Shown here in pieces: positions 1-11,039 of a stretch of DNA of 64,000 nt. Under the pieces are notes generated by a model. The model saw only the letters and a program-made list of their open reading frames with translations, was not told the origin of the DNA and searched no databases. Both the position numbers and the translations under genes were made by a program. This DNA is from Phytophthora sp. 'mugwort'. Taxonomy: Eukaryota; Oomycota; Peronosporomycetes; Peronosporales; Peronosporaceae. Every line of letters begins with the position of its first letter. Position 1 is the first letter of the stretch. Location: NCBI GenBank assembly GCA_033558025.1, contig JAUCEF010000013.1, positions 1,791,001 through 1,855,000 of the forward strand. Direction: 5' to 3'.

Positions 1-1331
1 CCGGATAAGCGTCCAAATCATGTGCTTGATACGAAGAGTGTAATGGCGCTTGATTAAGCCGTTAAACTGCTCCATGGGGTTGTTCGTGGTCGCGAAACCA
101 CCTGGCGTATGAATATGAAAACACTGACAACGATGAAACTCGCTCGACATCCACACGCTCGTAAAGTAGCTCCGAAACACTGCCAGTTGTGTGTCGCGTG
201 ACCACTTCGCCTGAACGATTACAACCATTTCGTCATACGCTTGCTTACAAGCGGCAAAATGCAGATCATAAATATCTGCCACTACCTGTTCGCACAAGGA
301 ACTTGGTAGACTCTTGAGTCTCTCGAAAACCTTGGCGATCACGTGATAGAAACACATCAGGTACTGCAAGCCGGAATCCACTCCAAACCTGGGCTAACCG
401 TTTCAGTTGGGTGGGTTCAGCATCTGCCATCACGTATGAGCAGCAACTTCTCCCTGGCCGCAATACTGTAAATCTTACGGAGTGCATCAAGTGCTTTCAC
501 GTGAAGCACCTCCACCCGCTGATACATTATAAATATTGCCACCAAGTCGGACAACCGCGCCGATCCGAAATGCCACAGACAATGACAGGATACACCAGTT
601 GGTTCAACTTGAATGTACCATCCACGTGAAACACAAAATACGTGGCCCACAAACGGCGTTCCGCAAGAAACATTTGGTTGTTAGGCCAACGAGAAATGGG
701 TTTTCGCTACAACCGTTTCCAACATCCCGACGGCTTTGTTGGTCGCGTCGCCATCCGAGTGAGAACAGCTGCGTCTCTGAAACTGCAGGCCCGAACTCCA
801 ACTGGTTGACCTGACCCAAAACTTCGTCGTAGTCGGCGTTGCGGTGCAGTTGCTTCTTGGTGAAGTTGCTGAGGAACCACTGCACCTGGCGTAAGGTTGG
901 CATGTCGGCCTCCGTCAGACCAAATCGTTGAGCCATTCCGCGGGTGTATGCGTGCTGGCTTCAACCCCTGTGACGCCATTTCGTGTCCGTCGTCGTTGAG
1001 TCGGGGAGGGGGGGGGGGGGGGTCGGTCCCCTTAGATTAAGGATGGGGGTTTCGTGGGCTCCAGACCTCCATGAATTACATTCAATTCTTGGCAGGTAAG
1101 CACATTACCAACCCATGGACACTCATCATATGGCGTAGCTGCCTTGCATGTTTCCGAGGAGCACACAAGCAACTGGTAGCGCATCTTACGCGGTCTTGAC
1201 AGCTCGCAGATAGAGCATGGAACAAGCTGACCCTTCACGATGATGAAGACTTTCATGTCTTTCATGAGCAGCTCGGCATCCTCGCGGGACACGTCGTTGC
1301 AAACAGTTTCCCACTGGTACTTCGGGGACAT
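1..1331 (-). pseudogene. Decayed Mutator-like (MULE) transposase, truncated by window edge
   Basis: Read on the minus strand, the sequence starts near 1331 with a Cys-rich zinc-binding segment (CSIC, then paired Cys, then DECPW, at about 1080-1240). It continues in a second frame at 604-936 (region starting MAQRFGLTEADMPTLRQ) and ends near 60-110 with a transposase-like NPMEQFN motif. The order and wording match MULE-type transposases that are multi-copy in Phytophthora. The frame changes several times and stops interrupt it, so no intact protein is made. The rest of the catalytic region lies left of the window. There is a G homopolymer near 1005-1022 between the zinc-binding segment and the core. 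Family assignment is from recognition of protein segments, without a search. Confidence 0.6.
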
Positions 1332-1797
1332 CTTGGGTGCGGCGGAGGTATTCAGGGGTTGCGCTGGGGGCTTGTATTCCCGAGGGTTTCAACAACAGCA
1401 ATATAGTATCTGTAGGCTGCCTTACAGTAGTTCTGCTAGGTGATTGGTAGACATGAGGCAGTAAGCATATCAGCAGACCTCGTTTAATGTGGGAAAAGAC
1501 TCTCATATCCCATTTTTCCAAGATCCTGGCGAAGACTAGTTCTACTTAGATTTGGGAAGGTGTCAGTTAAAAATAGGGCCAAAACCACAAACTTTCTCTG
1601 AACTTGAGTCACACCCGTTTCCATTTACGTTCTCGCCATCGATTCCACAAAAGGCAGACTACCATCAACGGCTCAGACAAGCCGGAGAAGGTCACGAAGG
1701 GACAAACTATTGAGGCACACTCGAGTCGTTTTGGATTGAAGGCGGGAACTCGTAACAAGACTACCACGCTGTCGAGACAGTAGTTTGTCAGTTCCGC
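1332..1797. other. No recognisable gene
   Basis: Short overlapping open frames on both strands, none with a recognisable domain or splice signals. This is probably degraded flank of the neighbouring transposon relics. Confidence 0.5.
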
Positions 1798-2800
1798 GTG
1801 GTTTTTCGGCACAAGCCAAATCGACCGCGGACGAAAAACCGCGCCGGCAAACAACCAACGTCAAGCACTTCAACATGTTTCGTACAGAGCGGATTTCAAG
1901 GACACTTGAACAGAATGCACCCGAGTAAGTGGCGTGAGTACACTGATCTAAAGCCGGAGGTTGCTAGAAGGACATTCTTTGAGTCGGTCCCAGATCCGTA
2001 TGCGGAACCATGAAAGCGGCATTCGAAAGCAAAAACCCATTCAACTCACAATCAACTCTACAGCAGTACACACGATTGTTCGGGTGTGGCATGGATTTCA
2101 CCAGCTCGACCTTAAGAAATGCAGCTGTATTTTGAATATGCTCTGAGCAAAACATTTCTCCGTATTCTCACAACTCTCATCGGCTTTCTGCGGCGCCAAC
2201 AAAATCTGATTACCGAGATGAGGGCAACATGTCAAAAAGTTGCTGCAAGTATGTGCCTATCTATGTACGACGTCACTAACTGGCTGTGCAAGAACGGCGT
2301 TCGTGTTCGCTCGTACCTAGAACAAGTGGAGCATCCTGCACCTGCGAGAGCTTCTCGACACCTCGTCGGCGCTCCTCCGCCAGTCACTCCGAAAGAGCCC
2401 GTGTTGATTCAATTACATGAGCCTGCCCGGCTTATTAACTTGCGTCGAGATCAGCTGGTAGTACAATTTGGAGAGACTGGTTTTTGGAAATTATTGCTTC
2501 TGCGTTCAAGGAATTGTGCCGCGAGTATGACGTCAACGATGACTTCCGCCGCATGGTAGACGAGTTCGGCCACAGCTTTGCGATATTCGACAATATTTGA
2601 AAGGTTGGCGATGCGACGACAAAGTACCTGACCCTTTCGCTAGTCTGTGCGTCTGGCCTCCCAAACACGGCTATTGTACATAGCGATTTCTTTATTATTG
2701 GCTGCGAAAAGACTGACAAACGCTACTCGCTCACGGATCTCTCGCTTAAAGGTGTGCTTCCCTGCAAGCAGTCAGGTGCCCTTTCTCGTCTTTAAGCGCA
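1798..2800 (+). pseudogene. Decayed hAT/BED-type transposase-like relic
   Basis: Positions 1798-2010 read as a zinc-finger-like N-terminal segment (a Cys, then GHLNRMHPSKWREYTD, then RTFFESVP). Later pieces in other frames (2119-2560, then 2520-2790 with EYDVNDDFRRMVDEFGHSF) look like the core of a BED-finger/hAT-like transposase family seen in oomycetes. At least three frame changes and several stops show the copy is dead. Assignment to hAT rests on the resemblance of the segment wording and is tentative. It could be another DDE family. Confidence 0.35.
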
Positions 2801-3089
2801 AAAATCTACGGAATAACACACCAGGTATATACTGAAAATTGATTTATCAACAGTTAGCTGCTAGTAGTTGCCTCTCTGAAGAAGAAGTATGCATCCAAGA
2901 AAAAGAAGAGGAACCCTCCTCATAGTCCCTCGCCCTTCTCGCCTAAGAAACGGTAGTTTCTGAGGAACCATGCCATGACCAGAACGATTTGATTGAAGTC
3001 GTTGGGGATAGTGATGGTGACCTATCAAGTATGCTCCCTCTATGTAGTACCAGCCTCGCAAACGCACAAGCAAGCAAATTGAAGAGCTG

Positions 3090-5010
3090 GTGTTAATGCA
3101 CAACGCAAGTGACGAGATTGTGAACGTGCTTCCGCCCTTTCAACATCGAGCTGGGGCGAGAGTTGGAACGAGTTTGACGAAGACTTCGAGCAGTACAAAC
3201 GGAAAATCACCTGAAGTTCCGAGTTCGAAGCTCGGAAGGGTGTTATCCTACAACAGGTATGATTGCTTTCGCGCTACTAGTTTTCGCGCTACTGTTCTGA
3301 CGAATGCAATGACCTCAAACTGTTATTCGATGCAATGCAGCACACATGAAGATCAGATGACTCCCGAGTTTGAGTGGACGCACAAAAGGTACCGCTGCAC
3401 GCATGGTGTTTCGCAGGGGTCGCGCTCGAAGGACATCGTAATCGCCAATCGCAATACCATGGCTGTAAGGCACGCTTGACAGGCATTGTTTCCCGGGTGT
3501 CGGGCTACGCATACAGCATCGTGATAAGGAAGGAGGTAAGCTACGTACGTGTGAGGTGTATATTCAGATTATTGCTAGCTTTCAAGCTTTCTTGCTTTAC
3601 AGAATCATACGCATTCACACCTGACCGACCAAATGAGACTTCATCTTATTTGACGACGAAGATCATGCCGCTTGATGACCAAGACCACGGGGACGTAAAG
3701 TTTTTGGCCGACGCGCATGTGTCCTCCACAAACATTGCCATATTTTGAACGATCGTATCGGTGAGTTGTACGCAGTTGGTGTCCACTTTTGTTGCACTTG
3801 CTTAATCTTTTTTCTGTGTTAATGCGCTAGAGCGCAAAAGTGACGCCGCAGCAAGCACGGAACTTCATCCGCAGCATTACTGGCGTGGAATCTGGAGAAG
3901 ATGGACAAATTGACATGCTTAATGCTCATCATCAGCTCGACGGCAGCGACGGTCGTGCAATTCAAAACCAAATGGATGCTACATGCGGAATCATCATGCA
4001 GACGAAGTTCAAAAGCTCATGTTTGAGCGGTGGGGTGAGACGCTGGTGATGGACTTCACACATGGCACCAACGATCGTGGACATCACTTGGGTGCGTTAG
4101 GCGCTGCGTATAACAACCTTACTTTTCCTTGCGGTAGCCTTATAGGTATATAGTAACCTTACAAATGATAAAGCAACCTTGCGCTGAACAAATTGTGTGT
4201 TGTGGGATTGATTGTGGTGCTAGGGAGCTTGGTCTTCACCACAGCTACGGGCAGAGATTTCCCGTCGTCGATTTCATCTGCTTGAATGAGCAGGCCACGA
4301 CTATTTCGTGCGTTCAAAAGTATTTTAAGGAAAAGAACCCAAGATAGCAAGATGTGGCGACCGTGGCCATTGACCAAAACTTTATCGGATGGCAAGCCCT
4401 GGAAGTGCCCTTTTCAGACGCAAAGTTATTGCTGTGTCAGTTCCACGCAATATCCCACTGGATAAAAACGAAGCAGCCTGTATACCGCTCACGATGCCTC
4501 AGCGCGAAGCGCACCTGCAGACGACGACAAAGCTGCTTCACAGGTTTGTATTACGTGAATTAATTAGTGCATTTCTCATGCAATTAACACGGGGCCCTAT
4601 GCATCAGCGTGACGAAGAAGGTGTATAAGTCCGAATAAGAAGAGTGAAGCGGTATTGCACGATGAACAGGAAACAAGCCCTTTTGTTTTTTCGAGGAGAA
4701 CTGGAATTCATGCCGTGTAATGTGGGCAAACTTTGTTCGAGGCAAGCATTTAGTTACGGCTGGCAACACTACTACGAATCGGATAGAGTATAACTGGAAG
4801 CAGTTAAAAATGATGCTTGGAATGAAGACAAGGATCGATAAAACGATTGCAGGCCTGCTTCAGCATCAGATGATTATTACGCATCAAATTGTGTCGGAGC
4901 TGGAGAAACAGCTCATGTCATCCCGGGTGCCAAAGACAGTGATTCTTGCTCGAGCGGTGGCGAGCAGGCTATCGACCAGTATGTTGGAGACGGTGAAAAT
5001 GGAATGGTGA
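3090..5010 (+). pseudogene. Decayed Mutator-like transposase with SWIM-type architecture
   Basis: Plus-strand pieces in order are: an N-terminal segment at about 3150-3270 (WNEFDEDFEQYKRKIT), a connector around 3840-4080, the MULE catalytic core at 4040-4480 (MDFTHGTND, then FPVVDFICLNEQATT, then the DAKLLLCQFHAI segment, with the expected acidic residues) and the C-terminal part at 4720-5010 (MWANFVRG, TAGNTTTNRIE, then WKQLKMMLGMKTRIDKTI). These are diagnostic MULE transposase phrases. Frameshifts and an internal gap near 4090-4200 break the frame. The relic lies on the same strand as, and about 650 bp upstream of, a decayed C48 peptidase gene. Confidence 0.65.
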
Positions 5011-5518
5011 ACGATTCGTAAAAAAAAAACCAGGCGGATATAACAACGTGTGGGCAAAGTTTGACTTCTTGGGTTTGGGAAGTTTACTGCTCGCACCAAA
5101 CCTTTCGCTGGCACGATCTCGACTGGACGTGCACCTGCTTGTTTTATACAAGCACTCAATATGCATTTGACTAGGTTTAACTATGGTAGATAGTTAGAGT
5201 CATACATTTACACCACAGGCGGCTTTGCCTCAGATAAGCAAACAAATAACAGTTCAGTTTTAGCATTAAAGAGGGTATCGTCCTAGGTTTAGGAATACTG
5301 ACTCTTTGAGTCTCTAGTGGTATAACTAGAGGGATCTAAACCTCTGTGGAGACCTTAGGGGGTCGACGAACCACAACTAAGACTCGGGGAGTCATACGTC
5401 TTCCTCTGACGCACTACGCTACGCAGTCCGGGTGCAAAGTACCTTTGCTGCTTTGGATATTAAGGAGATCTGGTCGTCGCTACAGACTCGTTACAGAAAG
5501 TTGTGCGTGGGCAAAACA
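5011..5518. other. Intergenic, no gene; small inverted repeats
   Basis: No coding signal recognised. It contains a short palindrome at about 5311-5332 (CTCTAGT with ACTAGAG). It separates the MULE relic from the C48 relic and may include the MULE terminus, but no clear terminal inverted repeat was identified. Confidence 0.4.
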
Positions 5519-5685
5519 AGGTGGTGTAGAAGCCTCCATTTCATCGTTATGCGTGGGCGCCACTTTTAAAAGGGTTTTAAAAAGGGTTGCCTACGCACAA
5601 CGATGAAATGGAGGCTTCTTTTAAAAGGGTTAAAAAAAAAAGGGTTTCCCACGCACAACGATGAAATGGAGGCTTCTACACCACC
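5519..5685. repeat. Fold-back repeat made of three copies of a gene 5' end
   Basis: The arm at about 5519-5556 is the reverse complement of 5648-5685 with about one mismatch over 37-38 bp. A third, direct copy lacking the last bases lies at about 5590-5618. Each copy carries CACAACGATGAAATGGAGG and the following bases, which is the start region of the C48 peptidase frame (ATG at 5665). Spacers are A/T-rich with repeated AAAAGGGTT. The layout points to a local inverted duplication of the 5' end of the neighbouring gene. Confidence 0.8.
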
Positions 5686-7735
5686 TATAGACGTTAACGA
5701 GGTTGTCTACGTCCGCCTAGGAAGAAATGAACGTGTGAACAAGATTGTTTTGTCTTCTGCGGATATGTACTGTTACGCTAAGGCTAGGCTCGAGCCTCTG
5801 CTCGAGCACTTGTCTAATCTGTCGAGTGCGAGTTTCTATCAAGCGCTTAGTACGTGGGAAGAGACAGTGGATGTCGGTTTGCACCGTTGTGGCGAAGCAT
5901 CAGGTTGAAATCAGGTGTCTACAGACGGAAGAAATGATGAGGAGGACGCTATGGTTAGTGACGCTGGCATGTTCTCAATCTTGGCCCCAGCAGATGCAAT
6001 TGGTACGCAACTCTTACGGAAGCGATGGAAATGGCAAGCACCGATGGTTTCACGGAGGACAGCAGCGATTCAGACATTCCACCAACGCAGCCAGCTGCAG
6101 TAGCAGTATTGGTACCAGCGTCTGCAGCTGAAACAAATTAGAAGCAGAAGAACCAGTCCAGCGGCAACACGTTTTGTCCATACGGTTGCAAGCAGACGCT
6201 ACAACTACAAAAGTTTTTAACCGAGTTGTCCAAGATGAAGCACTAACCGGCGTGAAACCTGGTACAGCAGCGGTGGGTCAAGTTGATAACATCAGCATGC
6301 CTAAACCGAAGCGTCATAGCAACTCCCGCCTAACTACGAGGCAGCTGCGACAGACGAGATTGGCTTACTGTGCCGCTGAATAAGCTCCTGGCATAGGCTC
6401 GGAACACACCAGATATGACGTTTGTACTGGAGGTAATGGATAAGTATCCTGTACAGCTTGAAGACGCTTTCCTGACGGCACGCACCACTGTGTGCGGGTG
6501 GGAAGTGATGTGGCCTGCAGACTACATGCACAAATTCGTTATTCCGGTGGATCTCACGCGCTCGACACTGGAAACATCACAGCTAAACATGAGCAGTCCA
6601 AAACTTGACGAGTTGCATGAAACGGTGAAGAATCAAGGACTCGTTTGTCTTGACATGGTTGCTTCGATCGACCCGAATCGCTGGAAGTTCAGCGTGAAAG
6701 GTTGCTTTATTCATATAGTTGCTTTACTGTGATGTACGATTGCGCTAAGACGGTTACTTTAACGTCGTCCACATATTTGCAGGCTATTGGTTGGCGCTCG
6801 CACGGTTTTCACGCCATCAAGACAAGGGACATATATGGTTCAAAGACAGAAAGTGGCGGCAACAGGGCTGGCGATGAACTTCCTCGGATGCGGATACTTT
6901 TGCGAAAGAGACCTAAAATGAAGGCATCTCAGCCGAAACCATTCGCGATCGTCGCCGGATACTGGCGAATGAGGTCATATCGAGGTTTGTTTCGAGTCGA
7001 AATGCGCACGGAATTCTGTTACGCTTTCTGGGGAAGGAATGATCACCTTTGAAGACGTCGTGGGCGGTCGACGTCGCGGGTGGCTGAATGACAGCCAAAT
7101 TGACTACTACTTGACGACAGTTGCGGCTTCGATGGGCAATTGCTAGGTACTCTCGTCGCTAAGACGGGCGTGAGGGCGGTCGTCGCTGCCGAAGACGTTG
7201 CTTTGGGACACCTTTTTTTGTCCAGCCGGCAACTTAGCCTCAAACCAGTGGGGTGTCATAATTGTTCGTTTGACGTTCAAGGAAACAGCGAAACAGGTAC
7301 TGTACGAGCCATTGATTTACGAAGAATAGCGCGCAGAATGGAAACTGTGTGAGAAGGAATACTAAAGGATGCCAAAAACGGGACCTCTAGAGAAAAGAAG
7401 GGCTGCGAGGCTTCGTGAAGCTCCGGTATAAAGCGTCTGCACCAAATATTTCGTTTGGTATCGACCAGGTTGAGAGGCTGGAAACTCCACAGCTGCTTGA
7501 CGCCGCTAGTTGTGGTGTGTTAGTGGTTGCTCAAGTACACAACTACCTCACGGGAAATATGGAACGACAAAATTGCAATGTTTCTAAGAACGCCGCTAAG
7601 AAGCCAATCCGCCTCCGATCCTCTGGGTTATTCTTCACCACTCGAAAGAGAAACTGATATCCGACTGGGATGTGGCTACTGCAAGCAAAACCCTTAAAAA
7701 AATGGCTGCAGAAAGAACTCAAGTAAGCCAAGCTC
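5665..7735 (+). pseudogene. Decayed C48 (Ulp1-type) cysteine peptidase gene
   Basis: The frame opens at ATG 5665 (MEASTPPIDVNEVV) and continues in broken pieces to about 7735. The diagnostic part is C-terminal. At 7040-7140 is the Ulp1 entry segment ITFEDVVGGRRRGWLNDSQI. At about 7245-7330 is WGVIIVRL with its downstream strand, in the place of the catalytic His region. At 7490-7560 is ASCGVLVVAQVHNYLTG, where the Cys in SCGVLV is the expected nucleophile. Ulp1 enzymes remove SUMO-like modifiers, but in oomycetes and plants many copies are carried by Mutator-like elements. Frameshifts and stops (for example near 7270, 7330 and 7430) show it is dead. It follows a MULE relic on the same strand, which suggests a composite element. 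Confidence 0.6.
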
Positions 7736-8460
7736 AGCTGTATTAACCTCTCAATGCATTCCCCCGTTCGCGATTAGCCGTTCAGTCGGTTTACTGCCAT
7801 TTTCCCAGCAGTATGCCGACTGATAGAACGCCATCTCGAATGCCGTCTTCGTCTCTCAAAGCTGCTACCAACTGATAACCACGTTATTTTCCTCTTCAAT
7901 ACGCGCTTGACACTCCATCTGGAGTGCCAGTGTCTCCTCCGGACTCAGGCGTATCATGTTCAGTCTCTTTTCCATGTCTGTGAGGTCTCTTAATCGCGCA
8001 CGCACCAATTCGCGAACCATCGTCGCCTCTTTCACCCTCCATACGCCGAGCTGTCCTTGCGAAAACTCGCTACTGGAAATGTGCCGGTACACACATATGC
8101 GTGGCGGACAAAAAGTAGGTTGCGTACAAATATATGCTTGGCGCACACGTCTGCAACGTCTGCGACGTGTGCGCAACCTTGGCGGTATGTCTAAATTAGA
8201 CAGTGGCAAGTCAGCCCCGAGCCGAGTGCGGGTAAAATATTATATAAATTACATGCGAACAGCTGTTTTTGTGGTCGCTTTAGGCTCTAAGGTTTGCTAC
8301 AAAGTTCCCGTCGTCGTGTCGTTTTATGGTTGTGGTAACGCCATTCGGTTCTGCCGTAACTAAGGTAACAAGGCCGTGTCACACGGGAAAGCTCTGAACT
8401 TATTTCCGTGGTGATGTTGCACGGGCGAATGTTTGTTATGACAATAACTTTTGAATATGT
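7736..8460. other. Gene-poor stretch with one helical ORF fragment
   Basis: Minus strand 7868-8060 encodes a short charged helical segment (RELVRARLRDLTDMEKRLNM and on) that may be the tail of a transposon protein, but I do not recognise it. An imperfect inverted repeat at about 8139-8176 (GCGCACACGTC against GACGTGTGCGC) could form a hairpin. Nothing else is supported. Confidence 0.35.
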
Positions 8461-8612
8461 ACAGCGTCGCCCTGGCGGCGTACATCGCGTGGTCGTTGGG
8501 CGTCTGGCCGTCCTCTAAAAAAATGGTCTGTGTCCCAAGCTGGGCTGACGCTGCTGCTCGGGTCCATAAACTGCGTTCACCTATATTTAGTACTTATTTA
8601 GTATAATAACCA
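8461..8612 (+). pseudogene. 5' relic of the SGNH esterase gene (copy A)
   Basis: About 8461-8570 is clearly homologous to 11130-11240 of the intact esterase gene: CGTACATCGCGTGGTCGTTG and adjacent bases match. It covers the membrane anchor and the start of the lipase domain. The similarity stops within the GCTGCTGCTCG before the catalytic Ser codon. It then joins a 35-45 bp segment (TATTTAGTACTTATTTAGTATAA, 8585-8608) that also follows relic copy C at 12448-12475. The copy is a fragment with a deletion and no usable frame. Confidence 0.75.
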
Positions 8613-9465
8613 CGTTTGTCACTGTAATACATGAATACCAATGTTACACTCAAGATAGTCAAACCTCCATCACTATAACAATTGGAATAAATTCATAGAA
8701 CTAAATTATTATAGTTATCACTTACAGTAAAGTGTCGTACCTTAATCGGGTGTTAACTGTCACCCTGTGCTAATTCAAAATTCACCCAATTAACGGGGGC
8801 CATTTCGCAAGGTTGCGAAACTGTGGTATTAATACATAAATAATAATAAAGTAATTGTCTAAAATTCACCCGCAAACCACCAGCCACCCACCGTCATCCT
8901 CTGCCCTCGCACCAGCACGATGCCAATCGCTGTTCAAGGCAAGAATAGAACGCAGGGCAGGTACATCGCTGAAGCCTCCAAGTTTAATGCCGCCGTCCCG
9001 CTTTCATGCGACACGCAATCCATTCCCGCAGTTGTCGTGATGTTTTGGCCCGCTATCGCGTTGCGTATTATAATAGCCCTGCCTACACTACCAAGAAACG
9101 GGCCTTCATACGATGGCGTCATCGTAACCAGGTGTTCTGCTCTGTGTCAAAGCATTCATCATCAGCTCATTGGCAACTGAAGTCTATTACTGTGCCTATT
9201 TGCTAAAACCCAGTATATGCCGTAACAAATAGAATACAGTACCATAAAACCTGTGTAGTATCCAGCAGAATGTTATATCCGACACGGCACGCCAAATAAG
9301 CCAATCAGACGCCAGCAATTTGGACACATCTGAATTGTTGTCATTTCCGACAGCTCCAAAAGTAGATGAACACGGCCCACTAAAAGTTAGGCACCAGCCA
9401 TACAAAGCTTAGTCATTCCCAAGAATCTAAATACAGCAGCAATATTATATTAGCCGCACACGAGC
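8613..9465. other. No gene recognised
   Basis: A/T-rich sequence without a supported gene. Three overlapping plus-strand frames at 8855-9206 lack recognisable motifs. They may be the N-terminal remains of the pogo-like transposase whose tail lies at 9466, but this could not be shown. Confidence 0.4.
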
Positions 9466-9780
9466 CAGTGCGGGTCGAGGTCGCCGCCCTCGGCTGTACA
9501 GCCGGCAGACATTGCTTGGAACCGCCGTTGAAGCAGCATCTGCGCCAACGCTGGGTTAACTGGCTGACGGATAAGCTGGCGAACCAGGAGAGCGGCAGCG
9601 TGGTTAAGGCGCAGTCCAGCGATGAACTGGTTGACTGGGTTGCCAGCGTGTGGGATGAGCTATCCGATTTCGAACGGGTTTAAGGGCATCCTCGCCGTGC
9701 CACCTATCGACCCAACATTTGAGGCAGGCATTGTCTGATGCCCTCGCTGGGCAAATAAAACGCATGGAGGTTCTTGGGTC
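9466..9780 (+). pseudogene. C-terminal relic of a pogo/Tigger-like DDE transposase
   Basis: The plus-strand frame at 9468-9683 ends with LKQHLRQRWVNWLTDKLAN followed by a VVDW-like segment (DELVDWVASVWDEL). This resembles the region after the DDE_1 catalytic core in pogo/Tigger (CENP-B-like) transposases, where RP-LK-LR-W and a Trp-rich tail recur. A few more in-family residues continue to about 9780 in another frame. The catalytic aspartates are not present, and the piece is isolated and broken. The family call is from pattern memory and moderate. Confidence 0.45.
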
Positions 9781-10041
9781 CTCAGGTTGGCGAGGTCGAT
9801 GATGAAGAGGACATAGTAGACATGGAGAGGTAAGCGTCTATGGCAACTGTAATACTTTGTGTTAATCGTTCCCTCCAGTGGGAGGGTTCTTAGGGTAAAT
9901 CCCGCACTCCTGAATGCTAAATGGTGGTTTTTAATAAAGTGTCTGTTTTCCGCATGGATAGTGAATTATGATTTTAAGGGGCCCAAACCCCAAAGTCAAA
10001 AGTGTGTCGGATACTACATAGGTTTTACGGTATGATGCAAG
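9781..10041. other. No gene recognised
   Basis: Noncoding, with no supported feature. Confidence 0.4.
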
Positions 10042-10410
10042 CCACGTGTTGCTGTGCCCATCTCGCCTCGTCACATTTTCGTTTACACTGTGGTCTGTAT
10101 GGATGTCTCCCAACTTCTTTTACCGTAGCCTCCCGAGGACCAATAACATTGCGATCTTAGGATTTGTTGCAAAGGCAATTGCTGCGCTCCTGCGAGGAAT
10201 GATTTTAACTTCGGCCCGCTACAGTGCTCGACTTGTTGGGAAGCTTGGCGCTGGCCCGCCTTCTCAAATGCCGCGCGGCGCTGCTTCCCGGGCACCCCGC
10301 GTGGGTTTGCCGTGGCTACGCGCGCTCGCAACCGCTCTCCTCCGTTGGTCGTTTTTTGTTACTTTCACCCCCTCTTTTTCAGATGGGCACACGCAACCAC
10401 TCTCAAAATA
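10042..10410 (+). repeat. Dispersed repeat, copy 1 (inverted partner at 25695-26034)
   Basis: This stretch matches the reverse complement of 25695-26034 over most of its length. Shared blocks include GTGCCCATCTCGCCTCGT, TTTACACTGT, CCTCCCGAGG, GCTCCTGCGAGGA and GCCCGCTACAGTGCT, plus a TTCAG-AT-GGCACACG block at the far end. Both copies carry a polypyrimidine-AG sequence before the last block, like a 3' splice site. After it, copy 1 opens a 64-codon frame at 10383 (MGTRNHSQNN) that copy 2 does not share. No terminal inverted repeats or target duplications were found. Its nature (noncoding RNA gene, 5' leader of a gene family, or nonautonomous transposon) is open. Confidence 0.7.
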
Positions 10411-11039
10411 ATTTACGTTTTGGGACCGTTGGTCGAGCGAAATCCATTCAACCCTTATATGAAGGTGGACCACCCTTAAATATTCCTCGGTTAGCTGTCC
10501 GTGTGACACCATCAATTTCCACGTCGAACGGACATAGCCGTACGAATTGTGCCTTTCCCGACTTATGGCCAATCTGACTTCAAAAGGTAGGTCCATCGAA
10601 GTGCGTTTAGGGCTAAGGTATGATTTGTCGAGCCACTGGTACAGAATTAAGTGCATCTGACTTTTTATCGTCCAATGACTGCTGGGGAAGCAAGTTCTAC
10701 GGATGGGCTCCGATTTGGACATGACCACCTTTTAACGAATTTAGCACCGAATGGCCACAATTGATCTTCCATTCGGAAGTCTGAAAGAGCTGCCAGCAGA
10801 TCAGGTATGAAATGGCCTATGTGTCAGATGAGGGTAGGGGTAAGTTTAGACATAGGTACTTAGTCAGCTAGAAGGGCTTTCGTAAGACTCCTCCTCCTAC
10901 GTAGGACCCTAAAAAGGAGGGCGTTTTGGCAGAAAGACACAATACATCATGCTCCCAACAGGTCAGATAATGAGCGACCCATCGCTCAGCCAGTGTCGAT
11001 TAGCCCTCACGGGCCACAAGCTCGAGGCAGCAGTTAAGC
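10411..11039. other. Upstream region of the SGNH esterase gene
   Basis: No gene is recognised apart from short frames. Positions 10930-11039 just upstream of the esterase ATG are partly similar to 12190-12255 in front of relic copy C, so the duplicated unit included upstream sequence. A short hyphenated repeat of CCTCC/GGAGG lies near 10888-10922. Confidence 0.4.

Noticed and set aside
1005..1022. Telomere-like G tract
   Set aside because: It is a homopolymer, not TTTAGGG repeats, and is internal to a transposon relic.
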